Assembly: GCF_029784135.1 (NCBI RefSeq) | Contig: NC_073746.1 | Location: forward strand, 145,580,556-145,644,555 | Origin: Toxorhynchites rutilus septentrionalis | Taxonomy: Eukaryota > Arthropoda > Insecta > Diptera > Culicidae | Reading direction: 5' to 3' | Length of the DNA: 64,000 nt | Shown: positions 24,400 to 35,215 of the stretch, piece by piece | Position numbering within the stretch: position 1 is the stretch's first letter | How the letters are laid out: every line of letters starts with the position of its first letter | Program-made: the position numbers and the translations under genes | Notes under the pieces: generated by a model | Seen by the model: only the letters and a program-made list of their open reading frames with translations | What the model was told of the DNA's origin: nothing | Databases searched by the model: none

Positions 24400-25780
24400 T
24401 CAATTTATCATAATAACGAACAAAACATACTTGATGAAAGTAATAACTATTTTGCTATCGATACGAATACGTAACCAATGTCACGATTCACACTGACAGT
24501 ATCAATAGGAAAATTTCAAGCCCGTAATAGATGGTTTAAGAGGTGGTAAACAAAACTTTTGATGACACAACAAATCTGTGAAGGATCAAGAATGAGAGAA
24601 ACACATATCCACGCAATCCAAACGCTCCGAAGAGTCATGCAGACATCTTTCGTTCTGAGTGCGTGAGCAAAACATCTAATCATCAAAGATTTTAAAGCGG
24701 AACTTCTTATACTAGTATAATCGGTGCGTATTCGCATCACTATTCTCTATCACCTTGCCGAACGTGCAAGTCCATAACTTTTCCACAATTAATGTCGTCA
24801 TATTTTCCTTCTTTCACTCTTCATAAATCTGCAATGACTTCTTTTTTTCTCCCTCTCTTTCCGTGTGTCATCATGTCTCTCATCTGTCTGTCTGTCCGGT
24901 TGGTTGAAGTTCCCTCGCGCGCGGGAAGAAAAAAAGTCGCGACCAATACGGCCAATCAGCCGACCTTCTAGATGTCTTATACACAAACACATAGTATAAC
25001 TCCTATACTATATACGTACTCTATTTCCGAGCCTGCATTACATTCATAGAATAGGCAACGGCATTGCTCACGTCTCACTGGTAAGCGTCTCACACGCTAG
25101 TTTTTCATAAAAAAGGGAACACCAGTAGTAGCAATACAACAAAATAAAAAAGAAGACTTCCCTTCCCGTTCGAAACAAGCAACGAGAAGAACGGTGCGGA
25201 GGCTTTCCTCTGTTGAGGTTGAGGCCGAGAGTCGCTATGTGTTGTATAATTTTCTGTTGCTGCCGCTGTTTCGATTCTCGTGCTGCGGTGGCGCTCCACT
25301 GGGTGTCTCGCGATTCTCCTCAACATTGACTTCGTAGAATTTTTTTTTCTTACCATTCAATAGCCACACGACAAAAAACGATCGACCGCTCGTCGCTCGC
25401 GGTTGTGTGAGTGTTAAGCCTCGGCAAAAAACCAAACTGTCAAAAAAGTAGATTTCACCGTATAATATGAAGAAAAAACCAGCAGCAGCATTGCGTGGAG
25501 CCTTTAAAATCGCATTCGGCGAGAGCCCACACCATTCTAGAAACGGTGGAATTAGAATGGAACTTTGAAATAGGTTCCAAAATCAATTTTACATTGCAAT
25601 CAGCTGTTACCGATGTTGTGCCAACAACAATCACACATGTAAGTAGGGGTTATTTGTTGATGTCGTTTAAAACTGTTAAATACATTCAATTGATTAATAA
25701 AACAGGATACTCTCGTTAAAAATTATGGGCATTAATGGTTTTGCTTGTACATTGAGAAACATTCGGAGTCATTCAATATT
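24400..25780. promoter_or_regulatory. GC-richer island, possible promoter or 5' exon, no recognised gene
   Basis: 24800-25500 is less AT-rich than its surroundings, with GCGCGCGGG near 24913 and many CG dinucleotides near 25380-25400. A short plus-strand frame starts at 25467 (MKKKPAAALRGAFKIAFGE) and ends after 34 codons. A good donor-like site, ACACATGTAAGTAGG, lies near 25640. This would fit a first exon of a plus-strand gene, but no downstream exon was found; all frames are short and unrecognised. Confidence 0.2.
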
Positions 25781-25799
25781 GAATTAATCGTTCAATAAA

Positions 25800-26800
25800 G
25801 CAGCATACGAACATTTCAGTCACCGATGAGAGTTGCTTCTCCCAGGAAGGTGGTCCATAAAAGATCTCCTAAAATGAGGAAGCCATAAAGTACCATAATT
25901 ATAAGTGTCCGATAAATACGGAGATCATGTATTTTTTACTGGACATCTTCGAAAATGATAGTCATAAGACGAATAAAATTGCAAATACTGCAGTGAGTAC
26001 TGATATTAGTAGGTAAATCCCTAAAACCCCTGCGAATGTTTTATATTGATACGTTCAGCCGTTTTTCGTAGCCGAGCGATAAAATTTTTAAGTAAATTAG
26101 AGGAGAGCCTAATCGCGAATTGTACCAGAAGTACCTTTAGAAGGATTTTTTCGTAACCTTCTTTTCATGAGATTGTGCCGAGGAAGATCAACTTGAATGT
26201 CCGACCACAAAGGAAAAAAAACCGTTCATCAGTAAAAAAAAATCAGTAACTCCTATTCGATTCCGATTCCAAACAGCATGAAATACATCAATGTCTTACT
26301 GGGAAGATGTTATTTTTTCAGATGAGTCCAAATTCAACATCTTTTGCTCCGATGGTTGTCGTTTTTACGGAGGTAACCAAACGTTGAACTAAACATAAAA
26401 AATCTAAAAGCAACTTTTAAACATGGTGGTGTTGGAGGGATGGTTCAGGGGTGCATGTATTGGCAATTTGGTTTCCATCGATCGTGTAATGGATCAGAAT
26501 GTTTACTTGATCATCCTGAAAGAAAATATGAGGCAAAGTGTCATCAAAATGGGATTGAATCGAGGATCAAGGTTTTGCCAAAACAATGACCCAAAGCAAA
26601 TGGCATGAAATTGATAAAAAGTTAATTTACGTTTTTAAAAGAGAAAAAGACGACTGGAGCCATATCGGACGAGTTCGTTCGTTGTTCGATGATTTTTGCG
26701 GAGTTTCACACCAAAAAACATCAATAGTGCTAAATCAAATGGTATTGGTTCTTTCGAAGAATTTGCAAGTCGTGTCCGCTCCATAACGTCTAGATGATAC
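25800..26800 (+). mobile_element. Tc1-family transposase remnant
   Basis: Pieces of a Tc1 transposase lie in different frames: KKPFISKKN-like sequence near 26220; VIFSDESKFNIF (first catalytic Asp, 26313-26340); NLVSIDRVMDQNVYLIILKENMRQS (in two parts, 26465-26540); and FCQNNDPKQMA (second catalytic Asp, 26573-26607). The third catalytic residue region (NPIENLW) is not visible. Multiple stops are present. Sequence from 25800 to 26170 is probably the degraded N-terminal part (PRKVVHKRSPKMRKP near 25850). Confidence 0.8.
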
Positions 26801-26948
26801 AATATATTCTTTATTTATCCTCCTGCAAGAATTCAAAATGGCTTTAATCAGAAAAAAAGAAATTATAAGAAGAATTAAAGTCAAATTCGATAAAAGTTTA
26901 TGTGTTTTTTGAATTCTTGCGAGATGTCAAACGATAACTGGAGATATA

Positions 26949-28242
26949 AAGGGTGTGTCACATCAAATTGCATCACGGAAAAAACGCTGTAGAAATTCGC
27001 CCAGTAGACCGATCCTTTTGAAAATTTTAGACAGTAAAATAAAAACTATTAAACTTTTGGCATTTTCTTTTTATTCATACTTCGAGCCCAAGCCCGTATG
27101 CTCGCACCTTCCTCTTTACCCCGTCCATAAGGTTCTGTACAACGTCAGGGTGCAGTATTTTTTGAACAGAAATCCATTTTCTCTTGAAGTCCGCCTCTGA
27201 TTTGACAACTTTTGGGTTCTTCCGGAGGGCCTGCTTCATAATCGCCCAATATTTTACTATTGGGCGAAGCTCCGGCGCGTTGGGCGGGTTCATTTCCTTT
27301 GGCACGAGATGACCCCGTTGGCTTCGTACCACTCCAACACGTCCTTTGAATAGTATCACGAAGCGAGATCCGGCCAGAAGATGGTCGGGCCCTCGTGCTG
27401 CTTCAATAGTGGTAATAAGCGCTTCTGTAGGCACTCCTTAAGGTAAACCTGCCCGTTTACCGTGCCGGTCATCACGAAGGGGGTGCTCCGCTTTCCGCAA
27501 GAGCAGATCGCTCGCCACACCATGTACTTTTTGGCAAACTTGGATAGTTTCTGCTTGCGAATCTCCTCCGGAACGCTGAATTTGTCCTCTGCGGAGAAGA
27601 ACAACAGGCCCGGCAGCTGACGAAAGTCCGCTTTGACGTAGGTTTCGTCGTCCATTACCAGGCAATGCGGCTTCGTCAGCATTTCGGTGTACAGCTTCCG
27701 GGCTCGCGTCTTCCCCACCATGTTTTGCCTTTCGTCGCGGTTAGGAGCCTTCTGAACCTTGTATGTACGCAGGCCCTCCTGCTGCTTGGTCCGCTGGACG
27801 AATGAACTTGACAAATTCAGCTTATTGGCGACATCCCGGACCGAACTTCTCGGATCACGTCTAAACTGCTTAACTACGCGCTTGTGATCTTTTTCACTGA
27901 CGGAGCATCCATTTTTGCCGTTCTTCACATTCCGGTCGATGGTTAGGTTCTCGAAGTATCGTTTTAGTACTCTGCTGACCGTGGATTGGACGATTCCCAG
28001 CATCTTACCGGTGTCCCGATGTGACAACTCCGGATTTTTTAAATGAGTGCACAGGATTAATTCACGACGCTCTTTTTCGTTCGACGACATTTTTCCAAAT
28101 TTACGAAAAATTTACAGTGAAGCATGGCCAACGTGATCTATACACTCTTATCTGATTATAAGCGAAAGCTGAAGATATAATTCCTAAAAATTAAATTTCT
28201 ACAGCGTTTTTTCCGTGATGCAATTTGATGTGACACACCCTT
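26949..28242 (-). mobile_element. ITmDD37E-type DNA transposon with 49-bp perfect TIRs
   Basis: The ends AAGGGTGTGTCACATCAAAT... are identical inverted repeats of 49 bp (26949-26997 and 28194-28242), each flanked by TA. The single gene inside, minus strand 28090-27075, is a Tc1/mariner-superfamily transposase. The spacing from the second Asp (WPDLAS) to the acidic-residue position (RPIVKYW) is 37 residues once the frame break is bridged. DD37E elements of this kind are known from mosquitoes (ITmDD37E). Identical TIRs argue for a fairly recent insertion. Confidence 0.88.
27075..28090 (-). pseudogene. Transposase of the DD37E element, inactivated
   Basis: The intact first part (244 codons, 28090-27356) has a helix-turn-helix region (LSHRDTGKMLGIVQSTVSRV), a second DNA-binding segment (SSVRDVANKLNLSSSFVQRT), the first catalytic Asp in CLVMDDETYVKAD and the second in IFWPDLAS. 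A TGA follows directly after DLAS, then a frameshift near 27310. The C-terminal part (27434-27075 frame) reads VPKEMNPPNAPELRPIVKYW and on to GLGLEV. The residue expected to be the catalytic Glu (PIEKYW in relatives) is Val. Stop, frameshift and lost Glu together make it inactive in this copy; the TIRs could still be mobilised in trans. Confidence 0.87.
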
Positions 28243-28506
28243 TAATCTGTATCATCTGGACTCAAACATATGCTTTAGCTAAACCCTCGTCAGAGTGATA
28301 ACATTCAACCAACAAACAATGCCTGGAATAGGTTTTGTTCAATAGAGCGAAAAGCATTAAGCGCAGCCGCCAGATGGCGAGGAACATGAATTACAGCGCC
28401 GGTGGGGATGTGTTAATAGATAGTAAAGGTTTTCTGCAAAGAATCTTGAATAGATTTTTTTGTGATAAGAATTTTGTACTACAATGATGAGATTTTTGTG
28501 GATATA

Positions 28507-29298
28507 CAGGGCGGACTCGAGTATATACATATTATATATTCTTTTCACTGTATATAATCGAGTCAAAAAAAATTTTTTTCGTTTTTCATGCATATACATT
28601 TCGTTTTTTGAATATAAAAATTTAATTTTTGATTCATCCCCTTAAAGTCAGAAAACTCCTTTCTCACATTAAAAAAAAATATTTAAAATCTTTCTGGAGA
28701 AAAAATCCTCTACGCATATGTTCGAACTTCAACAATTACAGAGCTATAGAAGTTTTTTCTGTTTCGGACTCTGTTGCCTCAAACTGGCTCTACATTAAAC
28801 AGTACGCGGAAGACGATTCTGTTGCTTTCGTTTGAAAGATGAGAAAATTTAGTGCAGGATATAGTAGTGGAACATCTAAATTAGTGGATTTAAATAACAT
28901 TTCAGAAGTGGAAACATAAAAGTTAGTAATTTTTCAATCATAATAACATTTTATTCTAAAAACTCATATTAAACTTGATTGTTTCTATCAATTAAATTAA
29001 GGCTCTCTAACCACTCTACAATTTGTTCTTTGACACCCAACTTCTATCTTTCTTAATTTCGCTGCAATATCGATATAAACAATTCCTGGTGGAAATTTAA
29101 GCAAAATCTTAAAAAATCACGATTTTTACCCCATTGTACATATAATAGCCACATAAATTTCACTTTAACGTTGAAATGTTACATTTTTGCTTGAAATAAG
29201 TCATAATTGAAATGTAGAAAAAATATTTGTTTTTCAAACTGTATATAATCTAGATTAAAATTGTATATAATCGAAACACATATAATCGAGTCCGACTG
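28507..29298. mobile_element. CAGG-type MITE, 792 bp
   Basis: TA-flanked, starting CAGGGCGGACTCGAGTATAT and ending ATAATCGAGTCCGACTG. The body shares GATTCATCCCCTTAAAGTCA, CTCTCTAACCACTC and TTTGTTCTTTGACACCCAAC with the copies at 5249, 37031 and 39024. No coding sequence. Confidence 0.82.
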
Positions 29299-29381
29299 TA
29301 TTGAAATAATATGAATACTGGACGAGTATGAGTAGGGACTACGATTTTCAATATGCAATGAACATCAATCAAATATTTTCA

Positions 29382-30150
29382 TCTATATAAATAAAAATGT
29401 AAGGCCAAATGTGTTGCTAGGCGCGATACCCGAAGAAGGAATCGTCCGTTTTGAGCCATCTTTATTTTGATGAATTCGTTTCTGCCCGTAGTTCAATGTT
29501 ATGGAGAGAAAATCGGAAAAATTTCGGAAAACTCTGGAGGAAAGTCGGAAAATTCGGTAAATTAATTTCCCATATGTATTAAAATTACATCATGATAAGC
29601 GTTGTCCGTCCATTGTTTGCGCTATTGAAGTTTGTTTGAAAGTGAAAATGGATTTTCAGGTGGAATAACGTACTCCTATATCTTTTATCTTCTATATCTA
29701 TATAAATAAAAATATAAGGCAAATGTGTTGCTAAGCGCGAAACCCGAAGAAGGAATATCGTCCGTTTTGAACCATCTTTATTTTGATATATTCGTCTCTG
29801 CCCGTAGTACAATGTTATGGAGAGAAAAATCGGAAAACTCTGAAGGAAGGTCGGAAAAGGGGCAGGGAAGGCTTGGTAAATTGAATACCTATATGTTCGA
29901 AAATTACATCATGATAAGCGTTGTTAGTCCATCCGATGTTTGCGCTAACGAAATTGATCTTTGTTTGAAGGTGGAAAGGATTTTCAGGCGGAATAACGCA
30001 TTCCTATCTATATAAATAAAAAAGAAAGGCCAAATGTGTTGCTAATCGCAAAATCCAAAGAAGGAGTCGCCTTCATTTTGTTATATTTGTTGTATTCTGC
30101 CCATAGAACAATGTTTTGATGAGAAAAAGTTAAGAAATTTATTCTAAACA
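29382..30150 (+). mobile_element. Tandem array of Helitron-like 5' ends (periods about 315 and 310 bp)
   Basis: TCTATATAAATAAAAATG-type starts occur at 29382, 29697 and 30007. Each is followed by AAATGTGTTGCTA, CGAAGAAGGA, TCCGTTTTGA and CATCTTTATTTTGAT (weaker in the third). The TCTATATAAATAAAAATG opening resembles the 5' ends of insect Helitrons. The third copy fades by about 30150. No Rep/helicase coding sequence is present. Confidence 0.5.
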
Positions 30151-30159
30151 CAGTGCATT

Positions 30160-31077
30160 TTTTGTCTGGCCAGGCGTCGGTCCTTATGGACAAACATGAA
30201 TCTTTTCCACGAATCATTTCCCTGATTTTTTACTGCCGTTGCCAGTTCCAACTATCTCCTAATGAAAAGTCCACTGTACGTCCACAGGGACCTGCGCCTA
30301 CCAAAGGGAATCCCCAGCGATCGAGCCGTGTTAATAATTTCTTGTTAATATTTTTAGTAGTAACAGCGCCGTTGAATTTCATAATTACATAAATAAATGA
30401 TGAGGACTCCTCCTTCATGTTACTCTATGATATTTGAATCACCTCAACTAAAAATCATGAGTGATTCGTTATGTGATTTTAATTTTTAAGACTTCGATAC
30501 CAAACATTTTGAGTGATTCAATTTCAAAATTTAATTCACTGGTGGTCATATTTCGATAGAGCATTCGATAGAGATAGAGAAAATCATGCAAACAACGCCA
30601 CTATCAATCGCATGATGCGTATATACAATCAGCACTGCGAAATAATTGACACAACAATAAATAAAAAACAGCTAAAAATAAACATGTACCGTAGGAATAA
30701 TATTTAACTTAAGAAAACATTGTAAAAACATTGACATATAAGTATGTAGTCTACATTTGTTTGACGAAAATGAATAAATAAATAAATTAATTAATTAAGA
30801 AACCTTCATGATAACTTTGGATTTTTGGATAAATGATAACTTTGGATTGTATATACAGTAATACAAACTCGAGCTCGTATCCCACCATGCAAATCTATCA
30901 TCCCTTCTTTTGAAAGTCGAAAATACGCTTTCGGAACATTTTATTTAGCTAAAATCGTAGTATCTTATGAGAGTGAAAAGGTTTGTAAACACCAATGTTT
31001 TTTCAACTACGGAGTAAGTTGAAACAGCAGTGAGGATCGACTATTTTGCTGTAGGTTTTAATGTAGGAACTAATTGA
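30160..31077. other. Noncoding stretch with a retrotransposon-like 3' tail
   Basis: No gene recognised. Near 30700-30805 the sequence ends in a repeated (AATAAATAAATTAATT) tract after TTTGACGAAAATGAATAAAT. This is how many mosquito non-LTR elements end, so 30500-30805 is probably a 5'-truncated LINE end. Confidence 0.35.
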
Positions 31078-31080
31078 TTG

Positions 31081-31444
31081 AGTCACACGTTATTTTTATG
31101 TTATGAATACACAAACATGAGACAAGACAAATTAGTTAATTTATCAACTAGAGGTCTAATTCACACCTTTCTCCCGACTCATGTCCAATCACTGTTCATG
31201 CCACCTTGCCGGCAACAATCTCTGCGTTTGTGGCCAAGGTTATCACAACATCGAGCACTTTGTTTGGTCGTGCGATGAATGTCTTGTCGCCAGACCGAAT
31301 TTAGAAAACTCCCTTCGGGCCCGAGGAAGACAGCCCAATGTACCGGTGAGAGATGTGTTTGCTCGGTTATACCTTGATAACACGTCCCAAAACTATGATT
31401 TCCTAAAAACTATCGGTCTTCGTTTGTTATTGTCCTTATATTAG
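31081..31444 (+). mobile_element. C-terminal fragment of a non-LTR retrotransposon ORF2
   Basis: NNLCVCGQGYHNIEHFVWSC (31209-31268) is the Cys/His motif (CxCGxxxxxxEHxxxxC) typical of LINE ORF2 C-termini in jockey/R1/LOA-type elements. It is followed by LRARGRQPNVPVRDVFARLY and a stop after LLLSLY. The upstream part is in another frame (31081-31200). The following 130 bp repeat GATCGATC-type motifs and are probably the element's 3' UTR. Confidence 0.7.
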
Positions 31445-32659
31445 GATTCGGCGATCTTTAGAAAAAGATCGATCTTGTCGGATCGATTTCCCAAACGACG
31501 TAAGGATCGATCCACTGATTAAATAGGTAACGAAGAATCGATCTTTGCCGAATCGATCTTCGCCAATTCTATCATTGAAAAATTAAAAGCATTTTTTTCG
31601 AGTTATCTGCTTATTCTATATGAATGTCGTCTTTTCTTCAAACAGGGAATACAAATTTCATATTTGTACTCAAACATCAAAAGCATTTTGTTTCTCAGCG
31701 TGAAGGCCACAACCACAGGGCATTCATCTTGTGCCGTCAGACAGCCGTTTTATTGAATAAAAATCATATCCACATTTTCTTCCTTCGCGAACAAACGGTT
31801 CCCTCCTTCTTACTAACAATAGAATAAGTTGAAATTTAAATATATAATAGATATAAGAATTGAGTGTGATCATCAACTCTCGTCATATACCCTCCTCTTT
31901 CTGAAGAAAATATGTTACTCTACTAAACTCGAGTAGATCGGGAATAATCAGTATCGTATCCTATTCACCATAGAATTAAGTAACATTGTTTTCAATTATT
32001 AGTTTCAAAAAGTTAAGAGTTTGGCTCCTACAAATACAGCCTGTAAAAATAAAAGAATCACTTTAAAAAACTAGGGATCGCTTAAATATTAAGTAACGCA
32101 CATTTTCTACTCCCTCTTCCTTACATAACACGTAACAAACGATCATTCGCCTAAAACTGTTTGAATTTATTTTCAAACCAAATTTTACAAGACACCCCCT
32201 CCTCCCTTGCTGAATGCGTTGCGTAATATTTTAATTTTCGAATGATCCCATAAAGCTCATTAGTGACGACCATTTGAGTTGCTCTACTCTGATATGAGAA
32301 CACCTAAAATACAATAGTATTGTTGATTTCTTGCGTAACTTTTGAAAAGGTCCTATGTAACCTTCACATCAACTCGAGAAAAACGAAGTTGAAGATCGGA
32401 ATATTGTTCCAAGCGAAAAATGTTACATTGGACGTTTTGACTGACCGCTTTGTGCATTGGACAAATAACGCCATTCTTCGCTGTGTCAGTGAACCATTCT
32501 CTTCTGGGCACCTTACACGATCAAAATTATTGACAATAAGTGTCTTCAATATTGACAACCAGGTTGTCCGATCCGATCTAACCTTAATCAATATTTTGCC
32601 ACCTTACACGGTCAATATCGTCATCATCCCGGGACAACGAAAGTATCCGCGATGACTAG
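31445..32659. other. Noncoding repeats between LINE fragment and repeat copy
   Basis: 31446-31575 is dense in GATCGATCTT / GATCGATCC / GAATCGATC motifs. 32334 carries CGTAACTTTTGAAAAGG, the motif also found in the palindrome at 6030-8120 and at 46571. GGCACCTTACACGATCAA and CACCTTACACGGTCAATAT (32507 and 32601) are short internal repeats; the latter recurs inverted near 33735. No gene seen. Confidence 0.4.
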
Positions 32660-33020
32660 TGGCAACGTTCGAGTTTGGGATCCAAATTATTCTCCATCAG
32701 ATTAGAAGGCTCAAAGGCAATTTCAAATTGGTAAAATTTGAAAGAAAATTTCAATTTGGCATTATTTAATTACTTGAAGCACGTAGTCCTGACCCTGATT
32801 TTACCTATTTTCTCTAATTTTTCGGATATTCCTACTAAATTTTATATTATTATATAAAATCAATTTCAGACACAATATTCATATAGGATTTTCCCAACAC
32901 CTGCAGAAAAAAAGTGATTTGCATTCACATAGAATACTAATTTGATTCGTAAAAGTTTATTTTCACTCATAATTAACATTTTCAAATTAGTTTTTCCTTC
33001 TCAAAATCGCATCATGATAC
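32660..33020. repeat. Dispersed repeat family R4, copy 1
   Basis: Shares order and wording with 48275-48700, 55245-55670 and 57505-57915: TTATTCTCCATCAGATTAG, then CACGTAGTCCTGACCCT, a TTTCGGATATT segment, GCAGAAAAAAAGTGATTTGC, TTCATTCACATAGAATACTA-type and TTTTCACTCATAATTAACATTTT. No ORF; old and diverged. Confidence 0.5.
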
Positions 33021-34330
33021 TCGCTTCACAAATACAGGCTGTTCTTTCAAAGTTTCAGAGATGCCAGTTTTTATAGTTTGCGAAAATATATGCAAGTTAT
33101 ATTATCTGCAAGCAAATATGTTTATTCTATAAATAAGACTATGTATAATTTATAGCTTATATTCACCATACCTTGAATGAACACATGATGTTTTTTTCCG
33201 GCTGTGATTTTCCCAGATCTTTTCATTCTCCAAATTTCATAGCGAAATATGAAGAAACACACAACATGGACTAAAGGAGCTGCCTCGCTTGCTAGCACAA
33301 AAAATGACCGAGTTCAGAACACAAAAAAAACTCCTAAAACTTTGTTACGTTTCATCCACTCTCTCAACATCACATTGTCAGTTTACTTCGATGTTTTGAT
33401 TTGTATTGCGAAAAGTACCGTATTTTGCTACTAAAAGTGTCAGTTTTCCAAACCAAATGCTTTCATTAATGCTACCTAGAATTTCGGGAGTATATAAAAT
33501 TTAATCGCAATCGCAAAAAAGACTAATAAAAATTAATTGTCCGCAAAATCACATGTACACTTGCAAATCTGGCAACTCCGTCTCGAAGTCCGTGAGGTTA
33601 AACGTCAACATCATGCTTTTTTATGAAATGTCAAGATATTGATGCTCGAAAATCAGAAAAACCGGATTACTGCGCTGTCAGCTGTGTTCAGTTGTCATTA
33701 TGATTCAAATGTCATCATATTGTCAATAATATTGACCGTGTAAGGTCCGCTTTCTATCGTTGATTGTTCTTGGCGTTCAACATTCTTCATCAACCATAAT
33801 CGGTACCTTGTCTACTGGTCTGAAATGGTTGATTGGTTGTTCGTATTTTACTTTAAACTTATCAGTTGATTCACTTCTATGGTCTGAATTAATTCACCCT
33901 CAATTTTGAGGCTTATAGAAGTGATGACCTTCATTTACAATGTGTTTGAAAAAACATGTATTCGGAAGTCATTCGGAAAATTGTGGAGCAAGATCAATAT
34001 TGCCTCCTACGAAAGACCGCATGGGCTCCTCTATAACATCGAGCCTTACTCGCGATGCATTTGAATATCATAGTACGCTGGGATGCTCAGCAGAGTATTG
34101 AAATAGCGGTTTGGCTTTAGTTCGCCATGCTGGAAATTAAAACATAGGCTAAGAGGTTAACCTAGTCCTTACCTTATCGTGGATTGTGGTTACCTCGTTA
34201 ATTCAGCCAACACACTATTTGGGGAAAAAGTAATCCATTATTTTTGGGTGAAATTGAAAACTTTTTTATAATATGCTTCGGATTGTCCGATTTGGGTCAA
34301 ATATGCACCTTTTTGTTGCAAAATTTGTTA
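33021..34330. other. Noncoding stretch, nothing recognised
   Basis: AT-rich, with no ORF above about 60 codons that looks coding and no terminal repeats that could be paired with confidence. Confidence 0.4.
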
Positions 34331-35215
34331 TTATTCTAAGGGTAGCTTCGTAATGCCTCTCTCATAGTAGTATTGGTTCTTATTGACGAAAAACTTTAAC
34401 AATAGATTTACAGTTTTCTCTTCATTCCAATTTTGACGTAGGACTACGTCTTTCATTTCTATACTTGGGTGTAAGTTCAAAGTTTCGAAAATGAAAGCGT
34501 TACGCCGGAGCAACGAGATTTTGAGCAATAATACCTCCTAAACAACTGAGCGAAATGGTATGATAAACACTTCATTCGAAAGATAAAATGTCTACGCGTT
34601 ATATGCTTGCTACTTTCTGATCCAAAAACTTGTTTCAATAGCCATAGAATTGCTTTCAAAACAGGCTATTGTAATCACACCAATCGGTATATAAGCAAGT
34701 GCCGCTCGGAAATCCACTCAGTTGTGATTGCGCAACAATACTTTTGTACTCGCTTGCGTTTCTGTAATACGGAATTTTCCCTAACACAGATTTCAGAAGC
34801 ATGGAGCCTGGGGAAATCGGCATTACAAAATGGGTGCAAGTTGCGGGTACTTTTGTACTCGCTTGCATTTTTGCAAACCGGAATGTGTTTTCCCAATACA
34901 GATTCCGAAACCAAGAAGTTGAGAAAATCGGCATTGCAGATACATTGCACACGATTATTGCTAATCGAAGAAACACAAATGATTACTAAGCCAACGGCAG
35001 TCCTACGTCAACCAACCATGAAAAAGGTGGTAATCGCTTGGTGTCAGATCCGAACTGTATGGTGGATGCATTAAACCATCCATCAAGCTCCCGGAGTAGT
35101 GTGGCCTTGCGTTGTCCTGATGGAAAACAACAACTCTTCTGTTGACAATTTTTGGACGTTTCTGTTCAATCGCTAGCTTCAAAGGTCAATTTGTTGACAG
35201 TAGACATCTGAAATT
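34331..35215 (-). mobile_element. Mariner transposase fragment split by a 580-bp repeat
   Basis: On the minus strand, 35215-35013 reads DVYCQQID, then LKLAIEQKRPKIVNRR, VVVFHQDNARPH (second catalytic Asp) and HPPYSSDLTPSDYHLF (third catalytic Asp). 34432-34331 continues with LLLKFFVNKNQYYYERGITK, matching the mariner C-terminal FYERGIMKLP region. Between the two halves lies the repeat at 34433-35012. The N-terminal half of the transposase is missing and the frame is broken, so this is a dead mariner later hit by another element. Confidence 0.78.
34433..35012. mobile_element. 580-bp element with TTGACGTAGGACT inverted ends, inserted in mariner
   Basis: Starts TTGACGTAGGACTACGTC and ends GGCAGTCCTACGTCAA, giving 13-bp perfect inverted ends. 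Flanks on the minus strand read ...GGTTGG and AATTGG..., so a TTGG target duplication is possible. Inside, a module of about 109 bp with ACTTTTGTACTCGCTTGC and CGGAAT..GTTTTCCC is repeated at 34740 and 34849. Related sequence is at 47155-47590, 61579-61640 and window positions 15-27. The transposition mechanism is unknown to me. Confidence 0.65.

Noticed and set aside
25105..25435. Minus-strand ORFs of 66 and 83 codons in the GC-rich island
   Set aside because: Unrecognised, overlapping in different frames, and no splice sites or conserved motif; kept only as part of a possible promoter island.
34656..35074. 155-codon plus-strand and 106-codon minus-strand ORFs as genes
   Set aside because: They lie in tandem modules of the 580-bp element and in the mariner fragment; the composition follows the repeat, not a protein family.
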